The notes under the pieces are model-generated. The model was not told the DNA's origin. It worked only from the letters and a program-made list of their open reading frames with translations, and did not search any database. Below, one piece after another: positions 54,265-62,981 of a DNA stretch of 64,000 nucleotides; the stretch's first letter is position 1; each line of letters starts with the position of its first letter. Position numbers and translations under genes: made by a program. The stretch is from Bacteroidales bacterium. Its GTDB lineage: Bacteria > Bacteroidota > Bacteroidia > Bacteroidales > VadinHA17. The stretch is from NCBI GenBank assembly GCA_009877105.1, contig WXFD01000010.1, positions 62,001 through 126,000 on the forward strand, given 5' to 3'.

Positions 54265-56946
54265 ATGACAAAGAAACTTCTATCTGCAGCAACGCCCATT
54301 GGCCTGGAATTCTTCAGGAAGGGCGTAAAACTACTGACAATGATTCTAATGTCCGGGACGATCCTTCTATCAGGCGCTAATGCCGCGGCCATCCCGTCAG
54401 ACAACCTGCAGGCCATAACTGTTACAGGTGTGGTCACTGATATTGAAGGCGCACCTCTCGCGGGAGTAAACGTTGTTGAAAAAGGGACTGTCAATGGTAC
54501 AATAACAGCTACCGATGGCAGGTTTATGCTGACAGTTGCCTCTTCAGCCTCCGTTCTTACTTTTTCCTTCGTCGGATATTCAACACAGGAAATTGTCGTC
54601 GGTAACCAGAAAACGATCAATGTAAGCCTCGAAGAGGTGGTTTCATCACTTGATGAAATAGTTGTTGTTGGTTACACTACGCAGGCAAGGAAAAACCTTT
54701 CCGGTTCAGTGTCAACCGTATCGTCTGATCAGCTGACGGTTTCCACTGCTCCGTCTGCAGTCAGCCGCCTTCAGGGTCAGGCATCAGGCGTAACAATTAC
54801 TTCCTCAAATGTTCCGGGCGGTGAAGCAACCATCCGTATCCGCGGGATCGGAACCATAAATGACCCGGATCCGTTGTACATCATTGACGGAGTGCCTACC
54901 GAACCGGGTAATAACCTCAGTGCTACCGACATTGAATCCATATCCATCCTTAAGGACGCTGCTTCGGCTGCAATCTATGGATCGAGGGGAGCCAACGGAG
55001 TTATCATTATTACAACAAAAAGAGGACGTTTCAACGAACAGCCGAATTTTGAATTCAACGTACGGACGGGATCCACTAAGGCAATAAACCGTTACGATAT
55101 GCTCAACACACAGGAGTATGCCGATGCAGTTTGGCTTATGAGGAAGAATAACGAAATTACCAAAGCACATGCCCAGTACGGGAATGGTGCTACTCCCAGG
55201 ATCCCTGATTATATCTGGCCGGCCGGAAAAATGGAAGGAGATCCCGCTATTAACCCCGACCTTTACGACTACCATGATTACCCGATAACGAAGGCAAATA
55301 AAAAAGGGACCAACTGGTATGACGAGATTTACCGATCAGGTTTTGTCCAGGAATATGACATGGCAATCAGGGGAGGGGGCCAGAATGCCAGCTATTCTTT
55401 TTCCGGCAACTACCTGGATGAGAACGGAACACTGATCCATACCAATTTTAAAAGGTGGACATTCCGAATGAATTCCGACGCTAAATTCAATGACTGGTTC
55501 AAGGTAGGTCAGTCGCTTCAGGCCGTTTACATTACCCAGCACGGCGATTTCGGCAATAACGGCGAGGGAACAGCTGTATCCCAGGCTTACCGCGCACAGC
55601 CGATCTGCCCTGTGTACGACATTGGCGGCAACTTTGCAGGTTCAAGGGCCTCGGAGCTGGGGAACTTCGGAAACCCCGTTGCCCAGCTTTTCAGGGCAAG
55701 GAATAATGAGGGCACATGGGCCAGGGCCCTTGGTAATTTCTACGGTGAAGTAACTTTTCTGAAAGGGCTCACCGCAAAGAGTCTGCTCGGGTATAATTTC
55801 GGACAGTGGAATTTTAACGGTTACACGATCCCCAATTTCGAACATTCCGAGGCCAACAAGGTTAACGGCGCATGGCTGGAAGGCTCACATGCCCTGCAGT
55901 GGAACTGGACGAACACAATTAACTACACAGGAACATTTGCCGATATTCACAGGGTCAATGTCGTTGTAGGGACCGAAGCAATCGACAGCTATGATAAATG
56001 GACAGGAGCCAGCAGGAGCCAGTTTTTCTCCGAAGATCCAACTTACATGCAAATCGATGCAGGAGAAATAAATAAGGATAATTATGGCAATGCTTCATCG
56101 TGGTCGCTTTTTTCTTATTTCGGGCGTCTCAATTATGATCTCCGGGGCAAGTATTTTCTCGAAGCTACTTTCCGCCGCGACGGCTCTTCACGCTTCGGCC
56201 CGGAACACCGCTACGGGAATTTCCCGGCTGCTTCTCTTGCATGGTCAATATCCGAAGAGGGCTTTATGGCCGGTACACGTGAATGGCTCGACTTTCTGAA
56301 GTTAAGAACAGGGTGGGGTCTTTCCGGGAATGACAGGATAGGCAATTACAATGCATATTCTACTTACGCAACTGACAAGTACCTTGCAGCCTACCCGCTT
56401 GACGGCTCAAATACATCTGCCATAAGCGGTTTTATGCCTTCAACACTCGGCAACCCGAACGTGGGATGGGAAACCACCCAGACAATCAACGCCGGTATAG
56501 ATGCCATAATTCTTAAAAACAAGTTGAGCTTATCTTTCGATGTTTGGCAGAGAGATACAAAAGACATGCTTTACCAACTCAAGATTCCGGAAGTAATGGG
56601 ACTTGCTGATCCCCCATTTGTGAATATCGGTCAAATGCGAAACAAGGGGTTTGACCTTGAGCTGGGCTATAAAAATTCAGCAATGAACGGAAAATTTTCG
56701 TACAACATCAGGGCAACCCTTTCCCGTTATACCAATAAGATCATGAAACTTTCTGATGAGGTGAACGAAGAAATTATTTCAGGAGGGCTGCGTCAGATTA
56801 ATTACACCCGGGCTGCTGTCGGAACTGCATTTCCCCAGTTTTACGGGTATGAAGTTGAAGGGATATTCCAGACCGATGCAGAAGCCAGCAGTTATGCCCC
56901 GTATGGTTCCAATCCCTACAATAAGGCAGGGCATTTCAAGTTTTAA
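54265..56946 (+). CDS. susC: SusC-like TonB-dependent outer membrane transporter, ended early by an in-frame TAA
   Basis: This is the N-terminal 893 residues of a SusC/RagA glycan transporter. After a signal peptide (cleavage near GANA) come a carboxypeptidase-regulatory-like domain (TVTGVVTDIEGAPLAGVNV), the TonB box/plug (SLDEIVVVGYTTQ, PLYIIDGVPTEP, AAIYGSRGANGVIIITTKRG) and most of the barrel. The frame stops at TAA 56944-56946 just after AGHFKF, within the DxNxDG loop found near the C-terminus of all SusC proteins. Sequence continues in the same frame to 57543. With one base changed at the stop the gene would be a normal 1092-codon susC. The product as read would lack its last barrel strands and probably not fold. 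Confidence 0.9.
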   Translation: MTKKLLSAATPIGLEFFRKGVKLLTMILMSGTILLSGANAAAIPSDNLQAITVTGVVTDIEGAPLAGVNVVEKGTVNGTITATDGRFMLTVASSASVLTFSFVGYSTQEIVVGNQKTINVSLEEVVSSLDEIVVVGYTTQARKNLSGSVSTVSSDQLTVSTAPSAVSRLQGQASGVTITSSNVPGGEATIRIRGIGTINDPDPLYIIDGVPTEPGNNLSATDIESISILKDAASAAIYGSRGANGVIIITTKRGRFNEQPNFEFNVRTGSTKAINRYDMLNTQEYADAVWLMRKNNEITKAHAQYGNGATPRIPDYIWPAGKMEGDPAINPDLYDYHDYPITKANKKGTNWYDEIYRSGFVQEYDMAIRGGGQNASYSFSGNYLDENGTLIHTNFKRWTFRMNSDAKFNDWFKVGQSLQAVYITQHGDFGNNGEGTAVSQAYRAQPICPVYDIGGNFAGSRASELGNFGNPVAQLFRARNNEGTWARALGNFYGEVTFLKGLTAKSLLGYNFGQWNFNGYTIPNFEHSEANKVNGAWLEGSHALQWNWTNTINYTGTFADIHRVNVVVGTEAIDSYDKWTGASRSQFFSEDPTYMQIDAGEINKDNYGNASSWSLFSYFGRLNYDLRGKYFLEATFRRDGSSRFGPEHRYGNFPAASLAWSISEEGFMAGTREWLDFLKLRTGWGLSGNDRIGNYNAYSTYATDKYLAAYPLDGSNTSAISGFMPSTLGNPNVGWETTQTINAGIDAIILKNKLSLSFDVWQRDTKDMLYQLKIPEVMGLADPPFVNIGQMRNKGFDLELGYKNSAMNGKFSYNIRATLSRYTNKIMKLSDEVNEEIISGGLRQINYTRAAVGTAFPQFYGYEVEGIFQTDAEASSYAPYGSNPYNKAGHFKF

Positions 56947-57543
56947 AACCAGCTTACAATCGATTCGAACGGTGATGGTGTGCCTGATGAAGCTGACGGG
57001 ATCATTGATCCCAATGACATGGTTTACATCGGAAACCCGCATCCCGACCTTACAGGAGGCCTGAACATCGACCTTGCCTATGGTCCGCTAAGTCTGAATA
57101 TGTTTTTCTATGGAAGCTATGGGAACGATATGGTCAATTATGTAACCCGCTGGATCGATTATGGAATGTTCAACGGTGGATTGAGCCACAAGGCTTTGTA
57201 TGAGTCCTGGGGCAGCCCGTACCTGCGTGACAATGCCAAGGCCAAGCTCCCGATGCTTGACCAGAACGATATTTCCCAGCAGCCTTCAACCGCGTTTGTA
57301 CAAGATGCTTCATTCCTGAGATTCAAAACCCTCCGGATCGGCTATTCATTACCGACGAAGCTGGTTAACAAAATTCAGGCAAAAAGTTTAAGCATTTATG
57401 CACAGGTAACTAACCTGTTCACCCTGACGAAGTATGAGGGGCTTGATCCTGAACTGGACTCATCCGGATCATATATGGGACTCGACCAGGGTGCATGGCC
57501 GACACCACGCCAGATAATGTTTGGCATAAACCTGGGTTTGTGA
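56947..57543 (+). pseudogene. susC: C-terminal part of susC after the in-frame stop
   Basis: This 198-codon continuation is in the same frame as the upstream part, with no insertion or deletion. It carries the rest of the conserved loop (SNGDGVPDEADGIIDPNDM), IGNPHPDLTGGLNIDLAYG, SFLRFKTLRIGYSLPTK, YAQVTNLFTLTKYEGLDPE and the terminal PTPRQIMFGINLGL, all typical of SusC ends. Its sequence shows no further decay, so the stop is recent or is a sequence error. An ATG at 56980 exists but would not make a useful protein. susD follows 34 bases after its end. Confidence 0.85.
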
Positions 57544-57577
57544 GATATCATAATTGAAAATTAAAACAACTGGAAAT

Positions 57578-59404
57578 ATGAAAAAACTATCGATATTTTT
57601 AAGTGTCCTGGTTATTATAGCAATCATCTCTTCCTGCTCGGAGGCATTCCTTGAAAAAACCCCTCAGGGCAAAACATCAGAAAATGTCTTCTATAATGAG
57701 AAAGGCATTGATGCATTGCTGACCGGGACTTATGCCCTGATTAGCGGCTCAGCCTTGTGGTATATTTCCTGGGGAGCGTCCATTCAAAACTGGACCTATG
57801 GGTCAGCAGCATCAGACGATGCCTATAAAGGTTCTGAACTTACCGACCAGGTGCCGGTGAACGAGATTGAACGCTGGGAAGTTACAACCACCAACCAGTA
57901 TCCGGCCGAAAAGTGGCGGCTTTGCATAGGAATGGGAGTTGACCGTGCAAATAAAACCCTGAACGTGATCAAAAAAACCGAGGAAGCAGGCGAGATCACC
58001 GCTGACGTGGCTACCCGCTTCAGGGCTGAAACAAGATTCCTCAGGGGTTTTTACAATTTTGAGGCCTGGCTGGTTTTTGGAGATTATATTCCTATTTTGC
58101 TTGAGGATACACCCGACCCAAAGCTGGTTTCAAACAAGAATGAAAAGGGTGCCGTTCTGGAGCATATAGTGAGCGACATGAAGTATGCCTGGGAAAATCT
58201 TCCCGAAAGTCAGGCTGACCCTGGACGTCCGACCAGGTATGCAGCAATGGCGATTGCTGCCAGGGCTTATCTCCAGGAACTCAGGTACAGCGATGCAAAA
58301 CCGCTTCTCGATAATATTATCCACAGTAATAAATACGATTTGATGCCGTATTTTATCGACAATTTTGAAATTGCCACCGAGAATAATAAGGAGTCTGTAT
58401 TTGAAATCCAGGCATGCGTCAATGACGTCAGCGAATCGCTTAACGCTGAAATGGGTATTGGCCTCAACTTCCCTCACGGAGGTGATATCGGTTTCTGCTG
58501 CGGTTTCCACCAGCCTTCGCAAAATCTTGTAAATGCATTTAAAGTGGATGCAGACGGATTACCGCTGTTCGATACCTTTAATAACACTGACCTGAAGAAT
58601 GATGCCGGAATTCCTTCCGACCAGGCTTTTACCATTGCCACCGATCCGGTCGACCCGCGTCTTGATTTCACTGTTGGCCGCAGGGGGATTCCCTGCAAAG
58701 ACTGGGGTATCAACCGTGGGAGCAACTGGATTCGCAAGCAATCGGATGGCGGTCCTTATCTTCCTGCCCTGAAGCCTTTCTTCAACAAGAAGGAACTGTA
58801 CTCGTTGTCCACCACTACGGGGTGGCAAACAGGTGTGAATGCCAATAACTTCAGGTATATCCGTTACAGCCACATTCTGCTGTGGAGGGCCGAGGTTGCC
58901 GCATACGAGGGCGACCTCGTTACAGCAACTACATATGTTAACATGATCCGCGAAAGGGCAGGGAAGAAGGTTGTTATGGGAAAAGTGCTGATCGATGTGC
59001 TGCCTGCAAACGTTTATCCGTGGGGTCCTAATACTACCGATGCTGATTACATGGTCTCCAACTCAACGATTGACTGGTCGCAGCCTGCCGCCAATTATAA
59101 AATTGGTCTCTATCATCCGTTTACCAGCAAGGAAGAAGCTATGAGGGCTGTCCAGTGGGAACAAAGGCTTGAGTTTGCAACGGAAGGACGTCGTTTCTTT
59201 GACCTGAGACGCTGGGACGATCTTCCCGCCGGAATGAGGGTCGACATGGCCGCCACACTTAATGCATTCGCCGCCGGTGACCTCAGAATCAGGGAATTCA
59301 TGAGGGGTGCAAATTTCAGTAACAAGGATAAATTCATGCCTGTGCCGCAGACCCAGATCGACCTGCAGCCGGGCGTACTTGTCCAGAATCCCGATTACCA
59401 GTAG
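57578..59404 (+). CDS. susD: SusD/RagB family surface glycan-binding lipoprotein
   Basis: The 608-residue partner of SusC captures oligosaccharides at the cell surface. From ATG 57578 it has a short signal peptide with lipobox AIISSC, the N-terminal SEAFLEKTPQGKTSENVFYNEKGIDALLTG pattern split into typical SusD segments, TPR-like helices (ETRFLRGFYNFEAW, ARAYLQELRY) and the C-terminal ERRLEFATEGRRFFDLRRW-type motif (here WEQRLEFATEGRRFFDL). The upstream TTG at 57554 gives a worse signal. The bound glycan cannot be deduced; nearby GH35 and uronate genes suggest pectin-derived sugars. Confidence 0.94.
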   Translation: MKKLSIFLSVLVIIAIISSCSEAFLEKTPQGKTSENVFYNEKGIDALLTGTYALISGSALWYISWGASIQNWTYGSAASDDAYKGSELTDQVPVNEIERWEVTTTNQYPAEKWRLCIGMGVDRANKTLNVIKKTEEAGEITADVATRFRAETRFLRGFYNFEAWLVFGDYIPILLEDTPDPKLVSNKNEKGAVLEHIVSDMKYAWENLPESQADPGRPTRYAAMAIAARAYLQELRYSDAKPLLDNIIHSNKYDLMPYFIDNFEIATENNKESVFEIQACVNDVSESLNAEMGIGLNFPHGGDIGFCCGFHQPSQNLVNAFKVDADGLPLFDTFNNTDLKNDAGIPSDQAFTIATDPVDPRLDFTVGRRGIPCKDWGINRGSNWIRKQSDGGPYLPALKPFFNKKELYSLSTTTGWQTGVNANNFRYIRYSHILLWRAEVAAYEGDLVTATTYVNMIRERAGKKVVMGKVLIDVLPANVYPWGPNTTDADYMVSNSTIDWSQPAANYKIGLYHPFTSKEEAMRAVQWEQRLEFATEGRRFFDLRRWDDLPAGMRVDMAATLNAFAAGDLRIREFMRGANFSNKDKFMPVPQTQIDLQPGVLVQNPDYQ

Positions 59405-59422
59405 CAATTGACTGAATTGAAA

Positions 59423-59453
59423 AAGGGTGTCTCAATGGGACACCCTTCCTTTT
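59423..59453 (+). terminator. Intrinsic terminator of the susCD operon
   Basis: AAGGGTGTC (59423-59431) pairs with GACACCCTT (59439-59447), followed by CCTTTT. It begins 19 bases after the susD stop. Confidence 0.85.
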
Positions 59454-59497
59454 CAGGTTAATTTCACTTTCTTCTGCTACTCATGCATGAAAGCAAC

Positions 59498-59671
59498 ATG
59501 AGGAAAAGAGTGCTGATAACTCAATAGGTCCTGCTTTTTGCCAGCTGTGCAACGCCGGTCGCCGCTTCAAAAACAGGGAGCGGCATGGACATTTACAGGT
59601 TTGTACCCGGAGCACGATATTCGCAGTGCTTCTGTTATGATATTTGTTTACCTGGTTATCGGACTTGCTGA
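59498..59671 (+). pseudogene. Possible small lipoprotein with an in-frame TAG
   Basis: Read from ATG 59498 the frame gives MRKRVLITQ, then TAG (59525-59527), then VLLFASCATPVAASKTGSG and about 30 more residues rich in cysteine (QCFCYDICLPGYRTC) to TGA at 59669-59671. Reading through the TAG gives a short basic start, hydrophobic core and the lipobox LLFASC, a plausible lipoprotein signal. It may be a recently inactivated gene or a sequence error. There is no recognised homologue. Confidence 0.4.
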
Positions 59672-59702
59672 AAGCCTGAAAAAAGGGATACCTTCACCTT
59701 TC

Positions 59703-60302
59703 TTATTCTTCCCTTATGAGGTTTCCATCCCTGTAGGTCAGTTTGATAACTTCCTTGCATTCATTGCAGCCAAAGCCCGGTGAGTCAGGATCAACTGTGG
59801 ATACCTCGGCAATGACATGACCGTCACTTATTCCGTGGATCCTGAAAATATCATTCATGATCTTTACCACGGCAAATGATCCTGATGAATTAATCACCAG
59901 GAGATGTGAGTATCCCATGACTGTCTGCCCCCGGAGAGTATAAACCGGAACAATAGCATCCAAAAATTCACCCTCGTCGATCTTTCCTGTCACTATCCGG
60001 GAATGATCAATCTTATAACCTGAGATATCATTGGTTATGGTTGTCAAGCCATCGGCATCATCAACAAAAATCCTGGAATCTCTCAAACGGTTCTGCAGAT
60101 ACTTTTCTACAAACGCAATGACTTCCGTACGCGTTTTTTCCGCAATTTTATCCCGGCGTCTTACTGAGGAATTGTTAGAAATGCAACTCATCATAAAGGC
60201 GATGCAAAAAAACAGCAGGCATATCCGTTTAATCCGGTTTAATTTTGCTGCCGGAAACAGTCTGGTGCTGTTCATTACCGGAATTGAATTGTTTTCATGC
60301 AT
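59703..60302 (-). CDS. Hypothetical lipoprotein
   Basis: The 199-residue protein has a basic N-terminus, a hydrophobic run (ICLLFFCIAF) and lipobox FMMSC at about residue 40, implying a start at Met1 or more likely Met10 (60275). The mature part is mixed alpha/beta with no domain that I recognise; two cysteines near the C-terminus (FGCNECKEV) form a C-x2-C. The insertion sequence lies 38 bases upstream of the longest start and may have displaced or supplied its promoter. Confidence 0.6.
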   Translation of the reverse strand: MHENNSIPVMNSTRLFPAAKLNRIKRICLLFFCIAFMMSCISNNSSVRRRDKIAEKTRTEVIAFVEKYLQNRLRDSRIFVDDADGLTTITNDISGYKIDHSRIVTGKIDEGEFLDAIVPVYTLRGQTVMGYSHLLVINSSGSFAVVKIMNDIFRIHGISDGHVIAEVSTVDPDSPGFGCNECKEVIKLTYRDGNLIREE

Positions 60303-60340
60303 GTTATTATTTGTATTTAGTAATGCGGAGTTAATTATTA

Positions 60341-60356
60341 ATGCGAATTAAGAGTT
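60341..60356 (+). repeat. Left terminal inverted repeat of the insertion sequence
   Basis: ATGCGAATTAAGAGTT is the exact reverse complement of the right end at 61376-61391; identity extends two bases outward into the AT-rich flank. Confidence 0.85.
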
Positions 60357-60475
60357 GACTTAGAATAAGTTATTAACATATAAAATACAGATTGTCAATA
60401 AATTAAGTGTATAATATCTGATCAAAACCTTGGGAATCAATATATTATGATATAATTCCAAAAAATATCATAATT

Positions 60476-61384
60476 ATGATTCCCAAGGTAAAAGATCTCA
60501 AGTTAATCGCTACCCACATGTATATCTGTGATATATATGATTCAAAACTAAGAAGCTCATGTGAGCGTTTCAGTAACAACTGCAATCCTGATTTTACCAA
60601 CCAGGAGGTTTTGACAATTTATCTCTACGCAATGAACCTTGAACAACGTTTAAAGATAAAGCAAATACATGAGTACGCAAGCGATTATCTTCGTTCCTGG
60701 TTCCCATTTTTGCCATCCTACGAAGCATTTGTAATGAGATTAAACCGCTTAAGTGAAGCATTTAAGAATCTCACCGGGGCGCTATTGTCGGGGTATTGCC
60801 CACGGGATTGTGATTACAGTACTAGTCTGATGGATTCCTTACCCATAATCATCTGTAGTGGGAAACGAGTTCCGTCGGTAGCCAAAGAGATTACGGATAA
60901 AGGATATTGTTCAACAAAGAGCATGTATTATTATGGTTTAAAACTACATGCGCTGGCTTTTCACCGTCCGGATCAATTGTCTTTCCCGGAAAGCATAGTG
61001 ATTACACCTGCTTCTGAGAATGATCTGAATGTACATAAGCAAAACGGGTCTGACATACCCAATCGTAGTTTTTATGGTGACAAGATTTACCAGAATACCG
61101 AACTATTGAAGTATATGGCAAGAACTTGTAATTCCGAAATATTAACACCGGTTAAAGGCGTAAAGGGCCAGCAGGAGACAACATACCAATGGGGAAAAGC
61201 AGCTAATGATCTATACTCCAGGACTGTATCAAGGGTGAGACAACCTATTGAATCATTATTCAACTGGTTCATTGAGAAAACAGATATTCAAAGGGCGTCT
61301 AAAGTGCGATCTACCAAAGGTTTGCTCGTGCATGTCTTTGGAAAAATCGCAGCAGCTTTCATTTACTTAATTTTTAACTCTTAA
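60476..61384 (+). CDS. IS982-family-type DDE transposase
   Basis: The 302-residue transposase has an N-terminal region resembling IS982 (FTNQEVLTIYLYAM), the first catalytic Asp in SLMDSLPIIICSGKR, GYCSTKSMYYYGLKLHAL with the family's YYGLKLH pattern, a second Asp in SFYGDKIYQN and Glu in VRQPIESLFNWF. It is full length with no frameshift. Its stop codon (61382-61384) lies inside the right inverted repeat. Confidence 0.9.
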   Translation: MIPKVKDLKLIATHMYICDIYDSKLRSSCERFSNNCNPDFTNQEVLTIYLYAMNLEQRLKIKQIHEYASDYLRSWFPFLPSYEAFVMRLNRLSEAFKNLTGALLSGYCPRDCDYSTSLMDSLPIIICSGKRVPSVAKEITDKGYCSTKSMYYYGLKLHALAFHRPDQLSFPESIVITPASENDLNVHKQNGSDIPNRSFYGDKIYQNTELLKYMARTCNSEILTPVKGVKGQQETTYQWGKAANDLYSRTVSRVRQPIESLFNWFIEKTDIQRASKVRSTKGLLVHVFGKIAAAFIYLIFNS

Positions 61385-61391
61385 TTCGCAT
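61376..61391 (-). repeat. Right terminal inverted repeat of the insertion sequence
   Basis: AACTCTTAATTCGCAT mirrors the left end at 60341-60356 and contains the transposase stop codon. Confidence 0.85.
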
Positions 61392-61503
61392 TATTAAGGA
61401 TATTATCTGATTTGGCCTGTTAATATTGTCTGCAATTACTCCGGATCACATGAAATACAAGAACTTATTCCGGGGTTCCCGAAAGTTCACCAGGGTCCCT
61501 GGT

Positions 61504-62760
61504 TCATGGAATAATCTGTCCTTTCAGTATAACCGTCTCAATCAAATCGCTTCCGAAAGCGTAAGGAAAGAATCCGTACGAAGGCATTTCCCTGGTAACA
61601 AACATATTGGCTGCTTTTCCCATTGCTATCGAGCCATGCGTTTCAGAGAGGCCCATGGCATAGGCAGAATTCAGGGTAACGGCATTGATCGTTTCCTCGG
61701 GCGTCATTTTTAATCTGATACAGGCAAGGGACATGACAAGCTTCATATTGCCGGATGGTGATGATCCGGGATTGAAATCAGAGGCAAGTGCCAACGGAAG
61801 CCCTGCATCGATCATCCTGCGTGCGGGAGGATCAGGAAGACCAAGGAACAGTGCCGATCCGGGAAGAAGCGTGGGCATTGTTCCCGTACCAAGAAGGGCT
61901 TCTATTTCAGCGTCGCCCGTCCTTTCGAGATGATCCACAGAAAGGGCATCATACCTGACACCTGTCTGGACACCACCGGAATAATCCAGCTCATTGGCAT
62001 GTATCTTCGGGATCATACCGTATTTTATCCCGGCCATAAGAATCCTTTCGGTTTCCTCAACCGTGAAGAAACCAGTATCGCAGAAAACATCGATGTAATC
62101 GGCCAGTTCCCCGTAAGCGACCATCGGGATCATTTCATTCACTACAAGATCTATGTAAGCTTCCCTGTCAGACCTGAATTCATCCGGAAGTGCATGAGCC
62201 CCGAGAAAGGTGGATCGGACCTCAATGGGAAAATCGTCCCTTAATCTCCTGATTACCTTCAGCATTTTTATCTCATCTTCTGTATTCAAACCATAGCCGC
62301 TTTTTATTTCCACGGCTCCGGTACCCTGTCGTATGATCTCCCGTATTCTTTCGGACGATTGTTCATAAAGTTCATCTTCGGAAGTGGCGTGCAGCAACCT
62401 TGCCGAATTGAGGATCCCGCCGCCACGCCTGGCAATCTCCTCATATGATAAGCCTCTTATTCTGTCGGCAAACTCCTGTTCACGGCTCCCTGCGTAAACC
62501 AGATGAGTATGGGAATCACAAAAGGAAGGAAAAACAAATTTTCCTGAAGCATCAATGGTAATCAATTCACGTCCGGATTCTTCCGCAACTGCAGGATCCA
62601 TATCCCGCATCTGTCCGAAATCAGTTATCAGGCCGTCCCTGCAAAATATGTAAGCATCGGGAATTGTGGTCAGCTCCGACATTTCCTTACCTGCCACCAG
62701 GCTGCGCTGAATGGCGCCGGCTCCGACAAGACCCTTGATATTTGTGATCAGAAGTGCCAT
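61504..62760 (-). CDS. hutI: Imidazolonepropionase
   Basis: HutI hydrolyses imidazolone-5-propionate to N-formimino-glutamate in histidine degradation. The 418-residue amidohydrolase has the metal motif DSHTHLVYAGSREQEF, EIKSGYGLNTEDE, HANELDYSGGVQ and LASDFNPGSSPSGN, all typical. No other hut gene lies in the window; the gene ends about 110 bases from the insertion sequence. Confidence 0.95.
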   Translation of the reverse strand: MALLITNIKGLVGAGAIQRSLVAGKEMSELTTIPDAYIFCRDGLITDFGQMRDMDPAVAEESGRELITIDASGKFVFPSFCDSHTHLVYAGSREQEFADRIRGLSYEEIARRGGGILNSARLLHATSEDELYEQSSERIREIIRQGTGAVEIKSGYGLNTEDEIKMLKVIRRLRDDFPIEVRSTFLGAHALPDEFRSDREAYIDLVVNEMIPMVAYGELADYIDVFCDTGFFTVEETERILMAGIKYGMIPKIHANELDYSGGVQTGVRYDALSVDHLERTGDAEIEALLGTGTMPTLLPGSALFLGLPDPPARRMIDAGLPLALASDFNPGSSPSGNMKLVMSLACIRLKMTPEETINAVTLNSAYAMGLSETHGSIAMGKAANMFVTREMPSYGFFPYAFGSDLIETVILKGQIIP

Positions 62761-62907
62761 GCTGATATAAAATCATTTATCAGTTCCCCAAGTTAGCAAA
62801 TATTGAAAAAGTATCCGGAATTTCCATCATAACAGGGTTATGATTTGATTGAAATGGCAGCTGCTAGTCTCCCCGTACAGGGAGCCTGAGCGTAAAATAA
62901 AATTTCT

Positions 62908-62932
62908 GCATGTTTGTATATGATATACATGC
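62908..62932. promoter_or_regulatory. Imperfect inverted repeat upstream of the Omp85-type gene
   Basis: GCATGT (62908-62913) mirrors ACATGC (62927-62932), with partly symmetrical TATAT sequence between. It lies 50 bases before the ATG at 62982 and may be an operator. No other feature was seen in 62761-62981. Confidence 0.35.
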
Positions 62933-62981
62933 GGTTTTCATTTTTCTTTATCTTTAACCCTGTTAACCAAACCTGTATACC

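Larger units (their letters stand above)
60341..61391. mobile_element. Complete IS982-family-type insertion sequence
   Basis: A 1051-base element is bounded by 16-base perfect inverted repeats (60341-60356 and 61376-61391) and contains one transposase gene. A 5-base direct repeat TATTA flanks it (60336-60340 and 61392-61396) and may be the target duplication, although the flank is AT-rich and the exact ends could shift by two bases. The transposase is intact, so the element may be active. It inserted between the lipoprotein gene and hutI. Confidence 0.85.

Noticed and set aside
59538-59783. 81-residue plus-strand frame overlapping the lipoprotein gene end
   Set aside because: It conflicts with the minus-strand lipoprotein and with the more plausible lipoprotein remnant frame.
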